A stretch of DNA of 64,000 nt from Planctomycetota bacterium. GTDB lineage: Bacteria; Planctomycetota; UBA1135; GCA-002686595. Location of the stretch: contig JAKVCD010000002.1 in assembly GCA_022446815.1 (NCBI GenBank), forward strand, positions 124,001-188,000. Reading direction: 5' to 3'. Made by a program: the position numbers and the translations under genes. Positions 25,613-33,750 of this stretch are shown in pieces (within the stretch, counting starts at the first letter, position 1; each line of letters opens with the position of its first letter). Below the pieces are notes generated by a model that was not told the origin of the DNA, did no database searches, and saw only the letters and a program-made list of their open reading frames with translations.

Positions 25613-27463
25613 ATGTGTGGCGTTGTCGGAGCGGTCCTGCGGGATCAGCCTGCGCTGGAGGGGATCTTGGACGGACTCCGCGTCCTTGAATATCGCGGGT
25701 ATGACAGCGCGGGGGTGGCGGTCGCGCTCTCTGAAGGGGTGGCAGTCCGCAGGCGCGCCGGGAGGATTGAGGCTCTCAGTGAGGCTCTTCAGGATGGGGC
25801 GCTCAGCGATGCGCGCTGCGGCGTCGGTCACACTCGCTGGGCCACCCACGGGCCGCCCAATGAGCTCAACGCGCACCCCCACAGCGATCACTCTGGGCGC
25901 ATCGCCCTCGTGCACAACGGGATCGTTGAGAACCATCAGGAGCTCCGCAGGGAGCTGATCGAGGGCGGGGTGGAGTTTCGCTCGGATACGGACACCGAGG
26001 TGATCGTTCACCTGGTCGCGCGCGAACTCGAGCGTCTCGATGGCGAAGGGCTGAGCCCGAGCTTGGCTGACGGCGTCCGTGCAGCGCTGCAGTTTGTCGA
26101 GGGCTACTATGCGATCGCCGTCTTACGTACGGGGCCTGAGCCGGAGCTCGTCGCGGCCAAGCAGGGCCCCCCCCTGTGTGTCTGCGTTACGGATGACGGC
26201 GCATGGATCGCCTCTGATGTCCTCGCCCTCTTGCCGCACGGCAAGCAAGTCGTGTTCTTGGAAGACGGTGATGTCGCTCGCTTGTCGCCGGGGCACTGTG
26301 AGGTCGCCCGGCCGGACGGGGCTGCTGTAGAGCGCGCTGCCGTTGAGATTCAGTGGCGCGCGGAGGATGCGGGGATGGCCGGCTTCGACCATCACATGCA
26401 GAAGGAGATCCACGAGCAGCCCGCTGTTCTTGGGCGTACGGTCTCAGAGCGAGTGGGGGAAGGGGATGCGGCGCTCGGCTCCGGGTGGACTGACGAAGAC
26501 TTGGGCGGCGTCGAGCGCGTCCAGGTCCTGGGGTGCGGTACAGCTCTGCACGCTGGTTTGGTCGCTCAGTTCTTGATTGAAGGCTTGGCTGGTGTGCCGG
26601 TCGACTCCGACTATGCGAGCGAGTTTCGTTATCGCGCGCCGCGCCTCGTCCCGGGGACCCTGGCTCTCGCGATCTCACAGTCCGGCGAGACCGCTGACAC
26701 CCTCGCGGCGCTGAAGCTCGCGGAGGAGCTCGGGTGCCGGACCGGAGCCATCTGTAATGTGCAAGGCAGCTCCCTGGTGCGAGCTGCGGACTCCGTGCTC
26801 TTGACGGACGCGGGTCCGGAGATTGGCGTCGCCAGCACGAAGGCGTTCACGGCGCAGGTCGCCGGCGCCTACCTCGCTGCTGTCAGGCTCGGTCGGGCGA
26901 AGGGCGCCCTCAGCGAGGTCGAGGCGGACGCTCATCTCGCGGCCCTTCGTGGGCTACGTGGTCAGCTTGAACAGCTCTTAAGTGATGAGGCTGTCGCGAA
27001 GGTGCGTGAGGTCGCCCGCTCCAATCAGGACGCTAAGGGGTTCCTCTTCCTCGGTCGGGGCGTCAACTACCCTGTGGCGCTTGAAGGCGCGCTGAAGCTC
27101 AAAGAGATCTCTTACGTCCACGCTGAGGGGTACCCCGCTGGCGAGATGAAGCACGGCCCGATCGCTCTCATTGAGCCCGGAATGAGCGTGCTCGTGGTGA
27201 ACAGTCAGGGTGGCGTCGCAGACAAGGTCCGCTCGAACCTCGAGCAGGTCAAGGCTCGCGGAGGGCGCGTGATCGTCGTGGGCTCTGACGAGGAGAGCCT
27301 CGCGCTCGCGGACGAGGCCATCCACGTCCCGGCCTCCTCCGAGTGGGTCTCCCCAATCCTCAACGTCGTCCCGCTGCAGCTGTTCGCATACGAGATCGGG
27401 CTCTTGAAGGGCTGCGATATCGACAAGCCTAGAAACCTCGCAAAGAGCGTCACGGTAGAGTGA
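25613..27463 (+). CDS. glmS: Glutamine-fructose-6-phosphate aminotransferase (isomerizing)
   Basis: This 616-residue enzyme makes glucosamine-6-phosphate, the entry point to UDP-GlcNAc. After Met removal the protein starts with the glutaminase nucleophile Cys (MCGVVGAV), followed by LEYRGYDSAGVAV and CGVGHTRWATHGPP. Two SIS domains bind the sugar phosphate (VLGCGTALHAGL, SQSGETADTLAALK, EGYPAGEMKHGPIALIE), and the family-typical end KPRNLAKSVTVE is intact. Placing glmS inside an exopolysaccharide locus suggests demand for amino-sugar precursors. Confidence 0.98.
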   Translation: MCGVVGAVLRDQPALEGILDGLRVLEYRGYDSAGVAVALSEGVAVRRRAGRIEALSEALQDGALSDARCGVGHTRWATHGPPNELNAHPHSDHSGRIALVHNGIVENHQELRRELIEGGVEFRSDTDTEVIVHLVARELERLDGEGLSPSLADGVRAALQFVEGYYAIAVLRTGPEPELVAAKQGPPLCVCVTDDGAWIASDVLALLPHGKQVVFLEDGDVARLSPGHCEVARPDGAAVERAAVEIQWRAEDAGMAGFDHHMQKEIHEQPAVLGRTVSERVGEGDAALGSGWTDEDLGGVERVQVLGCGTALHAGLVAQFLIEGLAGVPVDSDYASEFRYRAPRLVPGTLALAISQSGETADTLAALKLAEELGCRTGAICNVQGSSLVRAADSVLLTDAGPEIGVASTKAFTAQVAGAYLAAVRLGRAKGALSEVEADAHLAALRGLRGQLEQLLSDEAVAKVREVARSNQDAKGFLFLGRGVNYPVALEGALKLKEISYVHAEGYPAGEMKHGPIALIEPGMSVLVVNSQGGVADKVRSNLEQVKARGGRVIVVGSDEESLALADEAIHVPASSEWVSPILNVVPLQLFAYEIGLLKGCDIDKPRNLAKSVTVE

Positions 27464-27491
27464 GACGCTCGGTCACAACGGAGGAGATGAG

Positions 27492-28448
27492 ATGACGCGT
27501 ATCCTGGTCACTGGTGGTGCCGGCTTCATCGGTTCACACACTGTCGAAGCGCTCTTGGCGCGGGGGGATGAGGTCTGGGTCTTAGACAACTTCAACGACT
27601 TTTATGACCCTGCGATCAAGCGGGCGAACGCCGCCGCTCTCAGTGGCGCGAAGGTTGTTGAAGGAGACATTCGAGACGAGGCCTGCTTGGACTCGCTCTT
27701 TCAGGAGGGGCGCTTTGAGGCGGTCGTTCATCTCGCCGCAATGGCAGGCGTCAGACCGTCGCTCCTCGACCCGCTCTACTACGAGGACGTGAACGTCCGG
27801 GGGACGTTGCTCCTCATGGAGCGCATTCGCAGGCAGGAGGGCTGCCGCTTCGTCTTCGCGAGCTCTTCTAGCGTCTATGGTGCCAACGAGAGGGTTCCCT
27901 TTACGGAGGTCGACGACATCCATCGCCCGGTGTCTCCCTACGCTGCCACGAAGCGCGCTGGAGAGCTGCACGCGTTCACGTACCACCACCTCTATGGGAT
28001 TCCCACGAGCTGCCTGCGCTTCTTCACGGTCTACGGGCCTCGTCAGCGGCCTGAGATGGCGATCCACAAGTTTGTTCGCATGGCGCTCGCAGGTGAGCCG
28101 CTGCCCTTCTTTGGAGATGGGACCACAGCACGTGATTACACCTACATCGACGACATCGTCCAGGGCGTGGTCGGTGCGCTAGATCACTGTGAGGGCTACG
28201 AGATCTACAACCTAGGGGAGTCACAGACTACGACCCTCGCTGAGCTGGTCGAGACGATCTCGGGCGCGCTCGGCCTGGATGTCGCCCTAGATAAGCAGCC
28301 TATGCAGCCAGGGGACGTCGTGATCACCTATGCGGACGTCTCCAAGGCGAAGGAGCGCTTAGGGTACGCTCCGGAGGTGCTGATCCCGGAGGGGGTCAGG
28401 CGCTTCGTGGAGTGGTACCGGGTAGAGGGGCCAGGGGCTGAGGCTTGA
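27492..28448 (+). CDS. NAD-dependent sugar epimerase, UDP-glucuronate 4-epimerase-like
   Basis: The 318-residue extended SDR has VTGGAGFIGSHTVEALLARGDEV, then the DNFNDFYDPAIKRAN stretch typical of UDP-glucuronate 4-epimerases (CapI/LpsL/GAE). Catalytic residues lie in FASSSSVYGAN and YAATKRAGE, and the substrate block in RFFTVYGPRQRPEMAIHKF. These enzymes convert UDP-GlcA to UDP-GalA. A GGAG lies before the ATG. Together with the UXS-like gene it points to two outlets from UDP-glucuronate. A UDP-glucose 4-epimerase is the main alternative. Confidence 0.85.
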   Translation: MTRILVTGGAGFIGSHTVEALLARGDEVWVLDNFNDFYDPAIKRANAAALSGAKVVEGDIRDEACLDSLFQEGRFEAVVHLAAMAGVRPSLLDPLYYEDVNVRGTLLLMERIRRQEGCRFVFASSSSVYGANERVPFTEVDDIHRPVSPYAATKRAGELHAFTYHHLYGIPTSCLRFFTVYGPRQRPEMAIHKFVRMALAGEPLPFFGDGTTARDYTYIDDIVQGVVGALDHCEGYEIYNLGESQTTTLAELVETISGALGLDVALDKQPMQPGDVVITYADVSKAKERLGYAPEVLIPEGVRRFVEWYRVEGPGAEA

Positions 28449-28477
28449 TTGCCCCGAGGCAAGACCGGGCATAGGAT
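28449..28477 (+). promoter_or_regulatory. Candidate promoter of the rml genes
   Basis: TTGCCC (28449-28454), 17 bases, then TAGGAT (28472-28477), placing the start near 28484 and a leader of about 55 bases before rmlA. TTGCC-CCGA-GGCAA (28449-28462) also forms a small hairpin that overlaps the -35 element. Confidence 0.4.
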
Positions 28478-28538
28478 GTGGTGAGTGGGGGCGCGTGAGC
28501 GCCCCAAGAGAGCTCCACAACCCCTCCTCTCCACGATC

Positions 28539-29273
28539 ATGAAAGGCGTCATCCTCGCCGGCGGTCTGGGAACGCGCTTGTTCCCGCTAACCAAGATCAC
28601 CAATAAGCACCTCCTGCCGGTCTACGACCTGCCGATGATCTACTACCCGATCCAGACCCTCGTGAACGCGGGGGTGGACGACATCATGATCGTCACTGGC
28701 GGGCGCAACTCAGGTGACTTCCTGCGCCTCTTGGGCAACGGTTCTGAGTTTGGCCTGAAGCACCTCAACTACGCATATCAAGAGGGGGAGGGGGGCATCG
28801 CTGCGGCCCTCAGCCTCGCTGAGCACTGGGCTGCCGGCGAGCCGATCGTAGTCGTCCTCGGGGACAACCTGATCGAAGGGAACATCTGTCAGGCTGTCAC
28901 GAACTTCCGCGAGCAAGGAGGCGGTGCCAAGATCCTCTTAAAGGAGGTGCCCGATCCGCACCGCTTCGGCGTCGCGACCCTCGACGGCGAGCACGTCACG
29001 AAGATCGTAGAGAAGCCCTCAGAGCCGGAGACGAACTTGGCTGTGATCGGCATCTACATGTACGACGGCAAGGTGTGGGACATCATCGGAGCCCTCGAGC
29101 CCTCGAAGCGGGGTGAGATGGAGATCACGGATGTGAACAACAGCTACATCGAGGACGGCACGATGACCTTTGAGGTCCTCGATGGCTGGTGGACGGACGC
29201 TGGGACGTTCGAGTCTCTGCACCGCGCCTCAAACCTCGTCGCCGATGGCGGCGCCAACAACATGGGCGACTGA
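28539..29273 (+). CDS. rmlA: Glucose-1-phosphate thymidylyltransferase, short form
   Basis: The 244-residue nucleotidyltransferase makes dTDP-glucose from glucose-1-phosphate and dTTP. It begins MKGVILAGGLGTRLFPLT (nucleotide loop) and NKHLLPVYDLPMIYYPI, and includes VVVLGDNLI, KEVPDPHRFGVA, VEKPSEPETN and WWTDAGTFESL. It lacks the C-terminal extension of the 290-residue RmlA/RffH enzymes and so belongs to the short class. The ATG at 28539 was chosen because it begins the fold exactly. The ORF could be extended to 28485 with unlike residues. No clear ribosome binding site is present. Confidence 0.92.
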   Translation: MKGVILAGGLGTRLFPLTKITNKHLLPVYDLPMIYYPIQTLVNAGVDDIMIVTGGRNSGDFLRLLGNGSEFGLKHLNYAYQEGEGGIAAALSLAEHWAAGEPIVVVLGDNLIEGNICQAVTNFREQGGGAKILLKEVPDPHRFGVATLDGEHVTKIVEKPSEPETNLAVIGIYMYDGKVWDIIGALEPSKRGEMEITDVNNSYIEDGTMTFEVLDGWWTDAGTFESLHRASNLVADGGANNMGD

Positions 29274-29288
29274 GCCCAGAGGCCTCCT

Positions 29289-30170
29289 GTGAGTCAGAGC
29301 AAACGTGTCCTCGTGACAGGGGCAGCGGGGATGCTGGGGAGCCAGGTGCTCCTCTCAGCTCCTGACGGCGTTCAAGTGATCGGCACGGATCTGGCTGAAG
29401 CCGCCGGGGTCCAAGAGGTCGGCGTCGACCTCGCGGATGAGCGGCAGGTTGGGGAGCTCTTTGAGCGGGTGGGCGAGCTCTCCGGCGTCATTCATACCGC
29501 AGCGTATACAGCTGTTGATCTTGCTGAGGAGCAAGAGGAGCTCGCACTCCGTGTGAACGGGACCGCCTGTGGGGTCATAGCTGCGGCAGCGAAGGCGGCG
29601 GGGGTGCCGCAGGTGATCGTCGGGACAGACTTCGTGTTCGATGGTGAGAGCGGTGAGGCCTACCGCGAGGATGATGAGCCCAACCCGATCTCTGCTTACG
29701 GCAGGACGAAGCTGGCTGGTGAGCGCGCTGCACTAGAGGTCTATCCTGAGGCGACTCGCATCGTTCGCACCCAGTGGCTCTATGGCCCTCGAGGCAAGCA
29801 CTTTCCCGGCACGATGCTGAGCTTGGCGAAGGAGCGAGACGAGCTCAAGGTCGTGGATGACCAGCGGGGCTCGCCGACCTCAACCCTAGAGCTGGCTCCT
29901 GCGCTGTGGGACGTGTTGGAGCTTGGGGATCAGGCTATCTATCACGCGGCCTGCGAGGGAGATTGCACTTGGTTCGGTCTCGCCAGCGAAACCTTGGCCG
30001 CTGCAGGCGTGCAGGGGGTGAAGATTGAGCCCTGCTCGACCGACGAATTCCCTAGGCCTGCTCGGCGGCCGGTTCACTCCGTCTTGGATTGTGGCCGCCT
30101 GACTCAGCTGCGAGGGAGACCCCTGGCATCCTGGCAAGAGGCCCTCAGGACTTACCTTGGGAGCGAATAG
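29289..30170 (+). CDS. rmlD: dTDP-4-dehydrorhamnose reductase
   Basis: The 293-residue SDR reduces dTDP-4-keto-L-rhamnose to dTDP-L-rhamnose with NAD(P)H. It shows VLVTGAAGMLGSQVL, VIHTAAYTAVDLAEEQEELALRVNGTA, VGTDFVFDGESGEAYREDDEPNPISAYGRTKLAGE (with the YxxxK pair) and RTQWLYGPRGKHFPGTML. The length is normal. The start is GTG, 15 bases after rmlA, and the gene abuts rmlB without a gap. No rmlC (3,5-epimerase) is in the window. Confidence 0.93.
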   Translation: MSQSKRVLVTGAAGMLGSQVLLSAPDGVQVIGTDLAEAAGVQEVGVDLADERQVGELFERVGELSGVIHTAAYTAVDLAEEQEELALRVNGTACGVIAAAAKAAGVPQVIVGTDFVFDGESGEAYREDDEPNPISAYGRTKLAGERAALEVYPEATRIVRTQWLYGPRGKHFPGTMLSLAKERDELKVVDDQRGSPTSTLELAPALWDVLELGDQAIYHAACEGDCTWFGLASETLAAAGVQGVKIEPCSTDEFPRPARRPVHSVLDCGRLTQLRGRPLASWQEALRTYLGSE

Positions 30171-31208
30171 ATGAGCACACAGACCGTCTTGGTCACCGGT
30201 GGCGCCGGCTTCATCGGCTCCAACTTCATCCATATGCTCGCAGAGACGCGAGCCGATTGGCGGGTCGTCAACTTCGACGCGCTCACCTACGCAGGGAACC
30301 TAGAGAACCTCCGCTCAGTAGAGGAGTGGGAGGGCTATCACTTCGTCAGGGGTGACGTTTCTAGCGCGGAGGACGTCCAGGCCGCCCTCGATGCCTGTGG
30401 TGATGGCCCCTTGAGCGTGGTTCACATGGCCGCAGAGAGCCACGTAGACCGCTCCATTCTCTCAGGGTTGCCCTTTGTGCAGGCCAACGTAGTAGGGACC
30501 CAGGTGCTCTTGGACGCGTGCCGGGCGCGCGGCGTTGAGCGCTTCGTCCACGTCTCAACGGATGAGGTCTATGGCTCGCTGGGAGATGAGGGCTTCTTCA
30601 CGGAGACAACGCCCCTGGCTCCCAACTCTCCCTACAGTGCTAGTAAGGCCTCTAGTGACCTCTTCGTCAGGGCTGCGTTCCATACGCATGGCTTCCCCGC
30701 CTGCATCACGCGCTGTTCCAACAACTACGGACCCTATCAGTTCCCAGAGAAGCTGATCCCCCTCGTCATCGCTAACGCTCAAGAGGGCAAGGATCTGCCG
30801 ATCTACGGGGACGGCATGTATGTCCGGGATTGGCTCTTCGTTCGTGACCACTGCGAGGCCGTCTTGGCTGTGCTTGAAAAGGGCACTCCTGGCGAGGTTT
30901 ATAATATTGGCGGAAATAACGAGGTCCCTAACTTAGAGCTCGTGAAGCAGATCCTCTCGATCTTGGACAAGCCAGAGTCCCTGATCACCTTCGTTGAGGA
31001 TCGCCCTGGCCATGATCGTAGGTACGCTATTGATGCCAGCAAGATGAGGGATGAGCTTGGCTGGGAGCCTCGCTATGAATTCTCAAAGGCGCTACCGCTG
31101 ACGGTCGACTGGTACACGACGCAAGTCGATTGGTTGCAGCAGGTTAGGTCGGGTGCGTATCGTGATTACTACGAATCGCAGTATGCAGGCCGCGTGAACG
31201 CAGGCTGA
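30171..31208 (+). CDS. rmlB: dTDP-glucose 4,6-dehydratase
   Basis: The 345-residue enzyme converts dTDP-glucose to dTDP-4-keto-6-deoxyglucose. It carries VTGGAGFIGSNFIHMLAE, NFDALTYAGNLENL, VHMAAESHVDRSI, the catalytic HVSTDEVYGSLGDEG (Asp-Glu pair) and YSASKASSD, plus RCSNNYGPYQFPEKLIPL and GDGMYVRDWLFV. All are diagnostic for RmlB. It directly follows rmlD. After its stop the sequence holds two short stem-loops before the export lipoprotein gene. Confidence 0.96.
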   Translation: MSTQTVLVTGGAGFIGSNFIHMLAETRADWRVVNFDALTYAGNLENLRSVEEWEGYHFVRGDVSSAEDVQAALDACGDGPLSVVHMAAESHVDRSILSGLPFVQANVVGTQVLLDACRARGVERFVHVSTDEVYGSLGDEGFFTETTPLAPNSPYSASKASSDLFVRAAFHTHGFPACITRCSNNYGPYQFPEKLIPLVIANAQEGKDLPIYGDGMYVRDWLFVRDHCEAVLAVLEKGTPGEVYNIGGNNEVPNLELVKQILSILDKPESLITFVEDRPGHDRRYAIDASKMRDELGWEPRYEFSKALPLTVDWYTTQVDWLQQVRSGAYRDYYESQYAGRVNAG

Positions 31209-31217
31209 GCGGTTCCA

Positions 31218-31279
31218 GCCTCAACCTGAGGCCTTCACATGCCGATGAAGAGGGGTGTCCCCCCGGCCTACCCCAGGCC
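31218..31279 (+). other. Two stem-loops between rmlB and the export gene
   Basis: GCCTCA-ACC-TGAGGC (31218-31232) and GGCCT-ACCCC-AGGCC (31265-31279) lie in the 94-base gap. They could attenuate or stabilise the transcript between the sugar genes and the export genes. No T-run follows either. Confidence 0.35.
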
Positions 31280-31302
31280 AGGCCTCCACGTCCCCTCAAT
31301 TC

Positions 31303-32061
31303 ATGAAGCAAACCCTCAAGCGCCTCTCCATCCTTGGCTTGTGCGTCCTCGCCGCTTGCAACACCTACCCCGACAAGCGCCTGCTGCAGTACCTCAACAC
31401 TGACGGCTTCGGCAAGCGCTACACAGGCAACGCGGAGGAGGAGAACTACATCACGATCGGTGACAGGATCACGGTCACAGACTCCTTCAACGTAGAGATC
31501 GAAGACATCTCTCGGAGGGTGGACATCGACGGCACTGTGCAGCTCCCTGAGCTAGGCGCTGTGCACGTCGCTGGCCTGACGCGGACAGAGATTGAGGCCC
31601 TCCTTAGGGAGAAGTACTCGCCGATCTTCCGTGATCTCGATCCGATGGTCAGCATCTCTGCTGACGGAAAGAAGTACTTCATCTTTGGCGAGGTTCAAAG
31701 TGAGGGCGAGCAGGCGTTCGAAGGTGATCTCACTGTCTTCGAGGCTGTCAGGGGAGCGAGCCCGCTCTTGTCTAGCGCTAACCTGGGCAGGGTTAGGCTG
31801 ATTAGGCCTGACCCTAAAGACCCCTTAATCATCTATGTGGATGTTGAGGACATGATGTCCGGGGACTCGACCTTCAACGTGAAGGTTCAAGAGCTGGACA
31901 TCATCTACGTGCCGCCGACCATCGTCGCTCAGTTCGGCTACTTCCTTGAGAACCTCGTCTTCCCTATCAAGCAGGTCGTCTCAGGCCTCGGGAACGCGAT
32001 GTTCCTAGCTGGGGGTAGGGGATTCCGAGGTAGACGTGGAAACCAAGGCGGGGTGTTCTAG
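31303..32061 (+). CDS. Polysaccharide export outer-membrane lipoprotein, Wza-like
   Basis: From the ATG at 31303 the 252-residue precursor has a lipoprotein signal (LSILGLCVLAAC). The polysaccharide export domain starts ITIGDRITVTDSFNVEIEDISRRVDIDGTVQLPELG and is followed by LTRTEIEALLREKYSP. An SLBB-like segment (KYFIFGEVQSEGEQAFEGDLTVFEAV) follows. The C-terminus ends in a Gly/Arg-rich tail (GGRGFRGRRGNQGG), an odd feature for this family. Wza is about 380 residues, so this is a compact version with one clear SLBB unit. It would form the outer-membrane pore with the co-polymerase encoded next. The alternative upstream start (31255) would hide the signal. Confidence 0.88.
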   Translation: MKQTLKRLSILGLCVLAACNTYPDKRLLQYLNTDGFGKRYTGNAEEENYITIGDRITVTDSFNVEIEDISRRVDIDGTVQLPELGAVHVAGLTRTEIEALLREKYSPIFRDLDPMVSISADGKKYFIFGEVQSEGEQAFEGDLTVFEAVRGASPLLSSANLGRVRLIRPDPKDPLIIYVDVEDMMSGDSTFNVKVQELDIIYVPPTIVAQFGYFLENLVFPIKQVVSGLGNAMFLAGGRGFRGRRGNQGGVF

Positions 32062-32070
32062 GGAGCTCTC

Positions 32071-33717
32071 ATGGCGATGGTTCAAATTGAGGCGCCTGGG
32101 CAGCTGCAGGAGTTCCTGCAGGTCCTGAAGAAGCGCCGCTGGCAAGCGCTCTTGCCGTTTGCGTTCATCCTGACTCTCGGGGTCTGCTTCGCGATCCTTG
32201 TTCCGCGCAAGTACAAGGTCACGACTCAGGTTGAGCTGAGGGAGAACGTCTTCGACACCGGTGAACGGCGTAACGTGAGCCCCTCGACCAGCCTCCGGGA
32301 GGCTGATAACGCCCCCTATCAGATCAAGGCGTTGGCTCGGATCCGCTCTGTCGTCAATCAGATGAAGAGTTGGACGGACTACATGGCCCTGAGCCCTCAG
32401 GATCAGCACGAGTATCTCTTGGATATTCAAGACGACATCGAGGTGACGATGCCGCCGCGCCTGAAAACGCAGGGCTCCACCTTCGTGACCATCAGTTTCC
32501 GCCACACGGACCCCTCAAGAGCCTTCGAGTTCTTGCGCGGCCTACGCACAGCTTGGATTGAACAAGAGGTTGAGCGGGACCGAAATCGAATCGCAGCGGA
32601 GTATCAGGGTTTGCTCCGTGAGGAGGACCAGCTCAAGAAGCAGATCGCCGCTGAGGAGCGTGACTTCGCGCAGCTCCGAAGCGAGTACAACATCTCGCCT
32701 ACGCAGCCTTCGCCCTCCGCTAACCAGGTGCGCATCGAGGACCCCGTCTTTGAGCGGCTGAACGAGTACCAGAAGGAGCTCGACTCAGCGAGGATCGAGA
32801 GCGGCGCCCTTCAAGCCACTATCGACGGGCTGAGCGACCAGCTCTTAGGGATCCCTCAGGAGCTCTCTCGGAGCTCAACCATCGGTGGCGTGGATCTCTC
32901 AGAGTCCCTGCAGGAGCAGCGCTTAGCTCTCGGGAGGCTTCGGGGGGAGCTCGCATCCTATGGTCGGGGGCACTCCAAGTACGGCGTGCTGCAGAAGGAG
33001 ATCAAGGACGCAGAGGAGCAGCTTGCTGAGACGGAGCGGCAGGAGAGGGCTGCGACGATTCGCGAAGAGAGGTATCCAAACCCTGACTTCGTAGAGCTCA
33101 ACGGTCAGCTCAAGGCTGCAGAGCTCCAGCAAGCAGAGCTCTTCGCTCGGATCGAGCATCTCGAGGACGCGCACGGGCTTGAGCTGGAGAAGGCAGAGGA
33201 GCGGCAAGACATCTACCGGATGGTGCGCCTCAAGACGGCAGACATCGCTCGCTTGGTAGGTGTCCTCGATGAGCTTGAGGGACGCCTTCAGTACAAGAAG
33301 CAGGTCATGGACATCATGAATGGGCCTACCGGCAACCCCTTCCAGATCACTCAAGAGGTGGTTGAGCCGAAGGAGGCTACCGAGCCTGATCCCTGGCTCG
33401 TACTCGCGATCTCGATCGTCCTTGGTTTGGGCGTCGGCCTCGCGAGCGCGATGTTCGGAGAGTACTCACGGAACTGCTTCCGCGGAGCCGGAGACATCGG
33501 CGCTGTCATGGTGGTGCCTGTGCTTGGCGTCGTGAACCACATTCGCACGAGGGGAGCTACGCGACGTTTGCGATTGCGGCGGACCCTTGTCGGTGCCTCT
33601 AGCGTCATGATTATGAGCTCTTGCCTGTTCGTGACCTGGGCTTGGAGCTCAAGCCCCGACCTTTTGAGCGACCGCGTCTTGGACTCGATCGAGGTGTTTA
33701 GGGGCTGGTTCCGCTAG
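32071..33717 (+). CDS. Chain-length determinant / polysaccharide co-polymerase (Wzz-like), without kinase domain
   Basis: The 548-residue inner-membrane protein has a first transmembrane segment near residues 27-46 (LLPFAFILTLGVCFAILVP). A long periplasmic part rich in coiled coil runs about 170-420 (for example REEDQLKKQIAAEERDFAQLRSEY, then QLAETERQERAATIREE). A second transmembrane segment lies near 447-468 (LVLAISIVLGLGVGLASAMF), and a third hydrophobic stretch follows it. This is the PCP-2/GumC layout. There is no C-terminal tyrosine-kinase domain with Walker motifs and Tyr cluster, so any kinase must be encoded elsewhere. It lies nine bases after the export lipoprotein. Confidence 0.88.
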   Translation: MAMVQIEAPGQLQEFLQVLKKRRWQALLPFAFILTLGVCFAILVPRKYKVTTQVELRENVFDTGERRNVSPSTSLREADNAPYQIKALARIRSVVNQMKSWTDYMALSPQDQHEYLLDIQDDIEVTMPPRLKTQGSTFVTISFRHTDPSRAFEFLRGLRTAWIEQEVERDRNRIAAEYQGLLREEDQLKKQIAAEERDFAQLRSEYNISPTQPSPSANQVRIEDPVFERLNEYQKELDSARIESGALQATIDGLSDQLLGIPQELSRSSTIGGVDLSESLQEQRLALGRLRGELASYGRGHSKYGVLQKEIKDAEEQLAETERQERAATIREERYPNPDFVELNGQLKAAELQQAELFARIEHLEDAHGLELEKAEERQDIYRMVRLKTADIARLVGVLDELEGRLQYKKQVMDIMNGPTGNPFQITQEVVEPKEATEPDPWLVLAISIVLGLGVGLASAMFGEYSRNCFRGAGDIGAVMVVPVLGVVNHIRTRGATRRLRLRRTLVGASSVMIMSSCLFVTWAWSSSPDLLSDRVLDSIEVFRGWFR

Positions 33718-33750
33718 CGCTTCGTGCGCGAGGGGAGCTGATCGAAGCCG

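Noticed and set aside
25613..27463. glmS and the 35134-36990 amidotransferase as a duplicated gene
   Set aside because: Both have an N-terminal Cys glutaminase domain, but the second halves differ (SIS versus synthetase), so they are distinct families.
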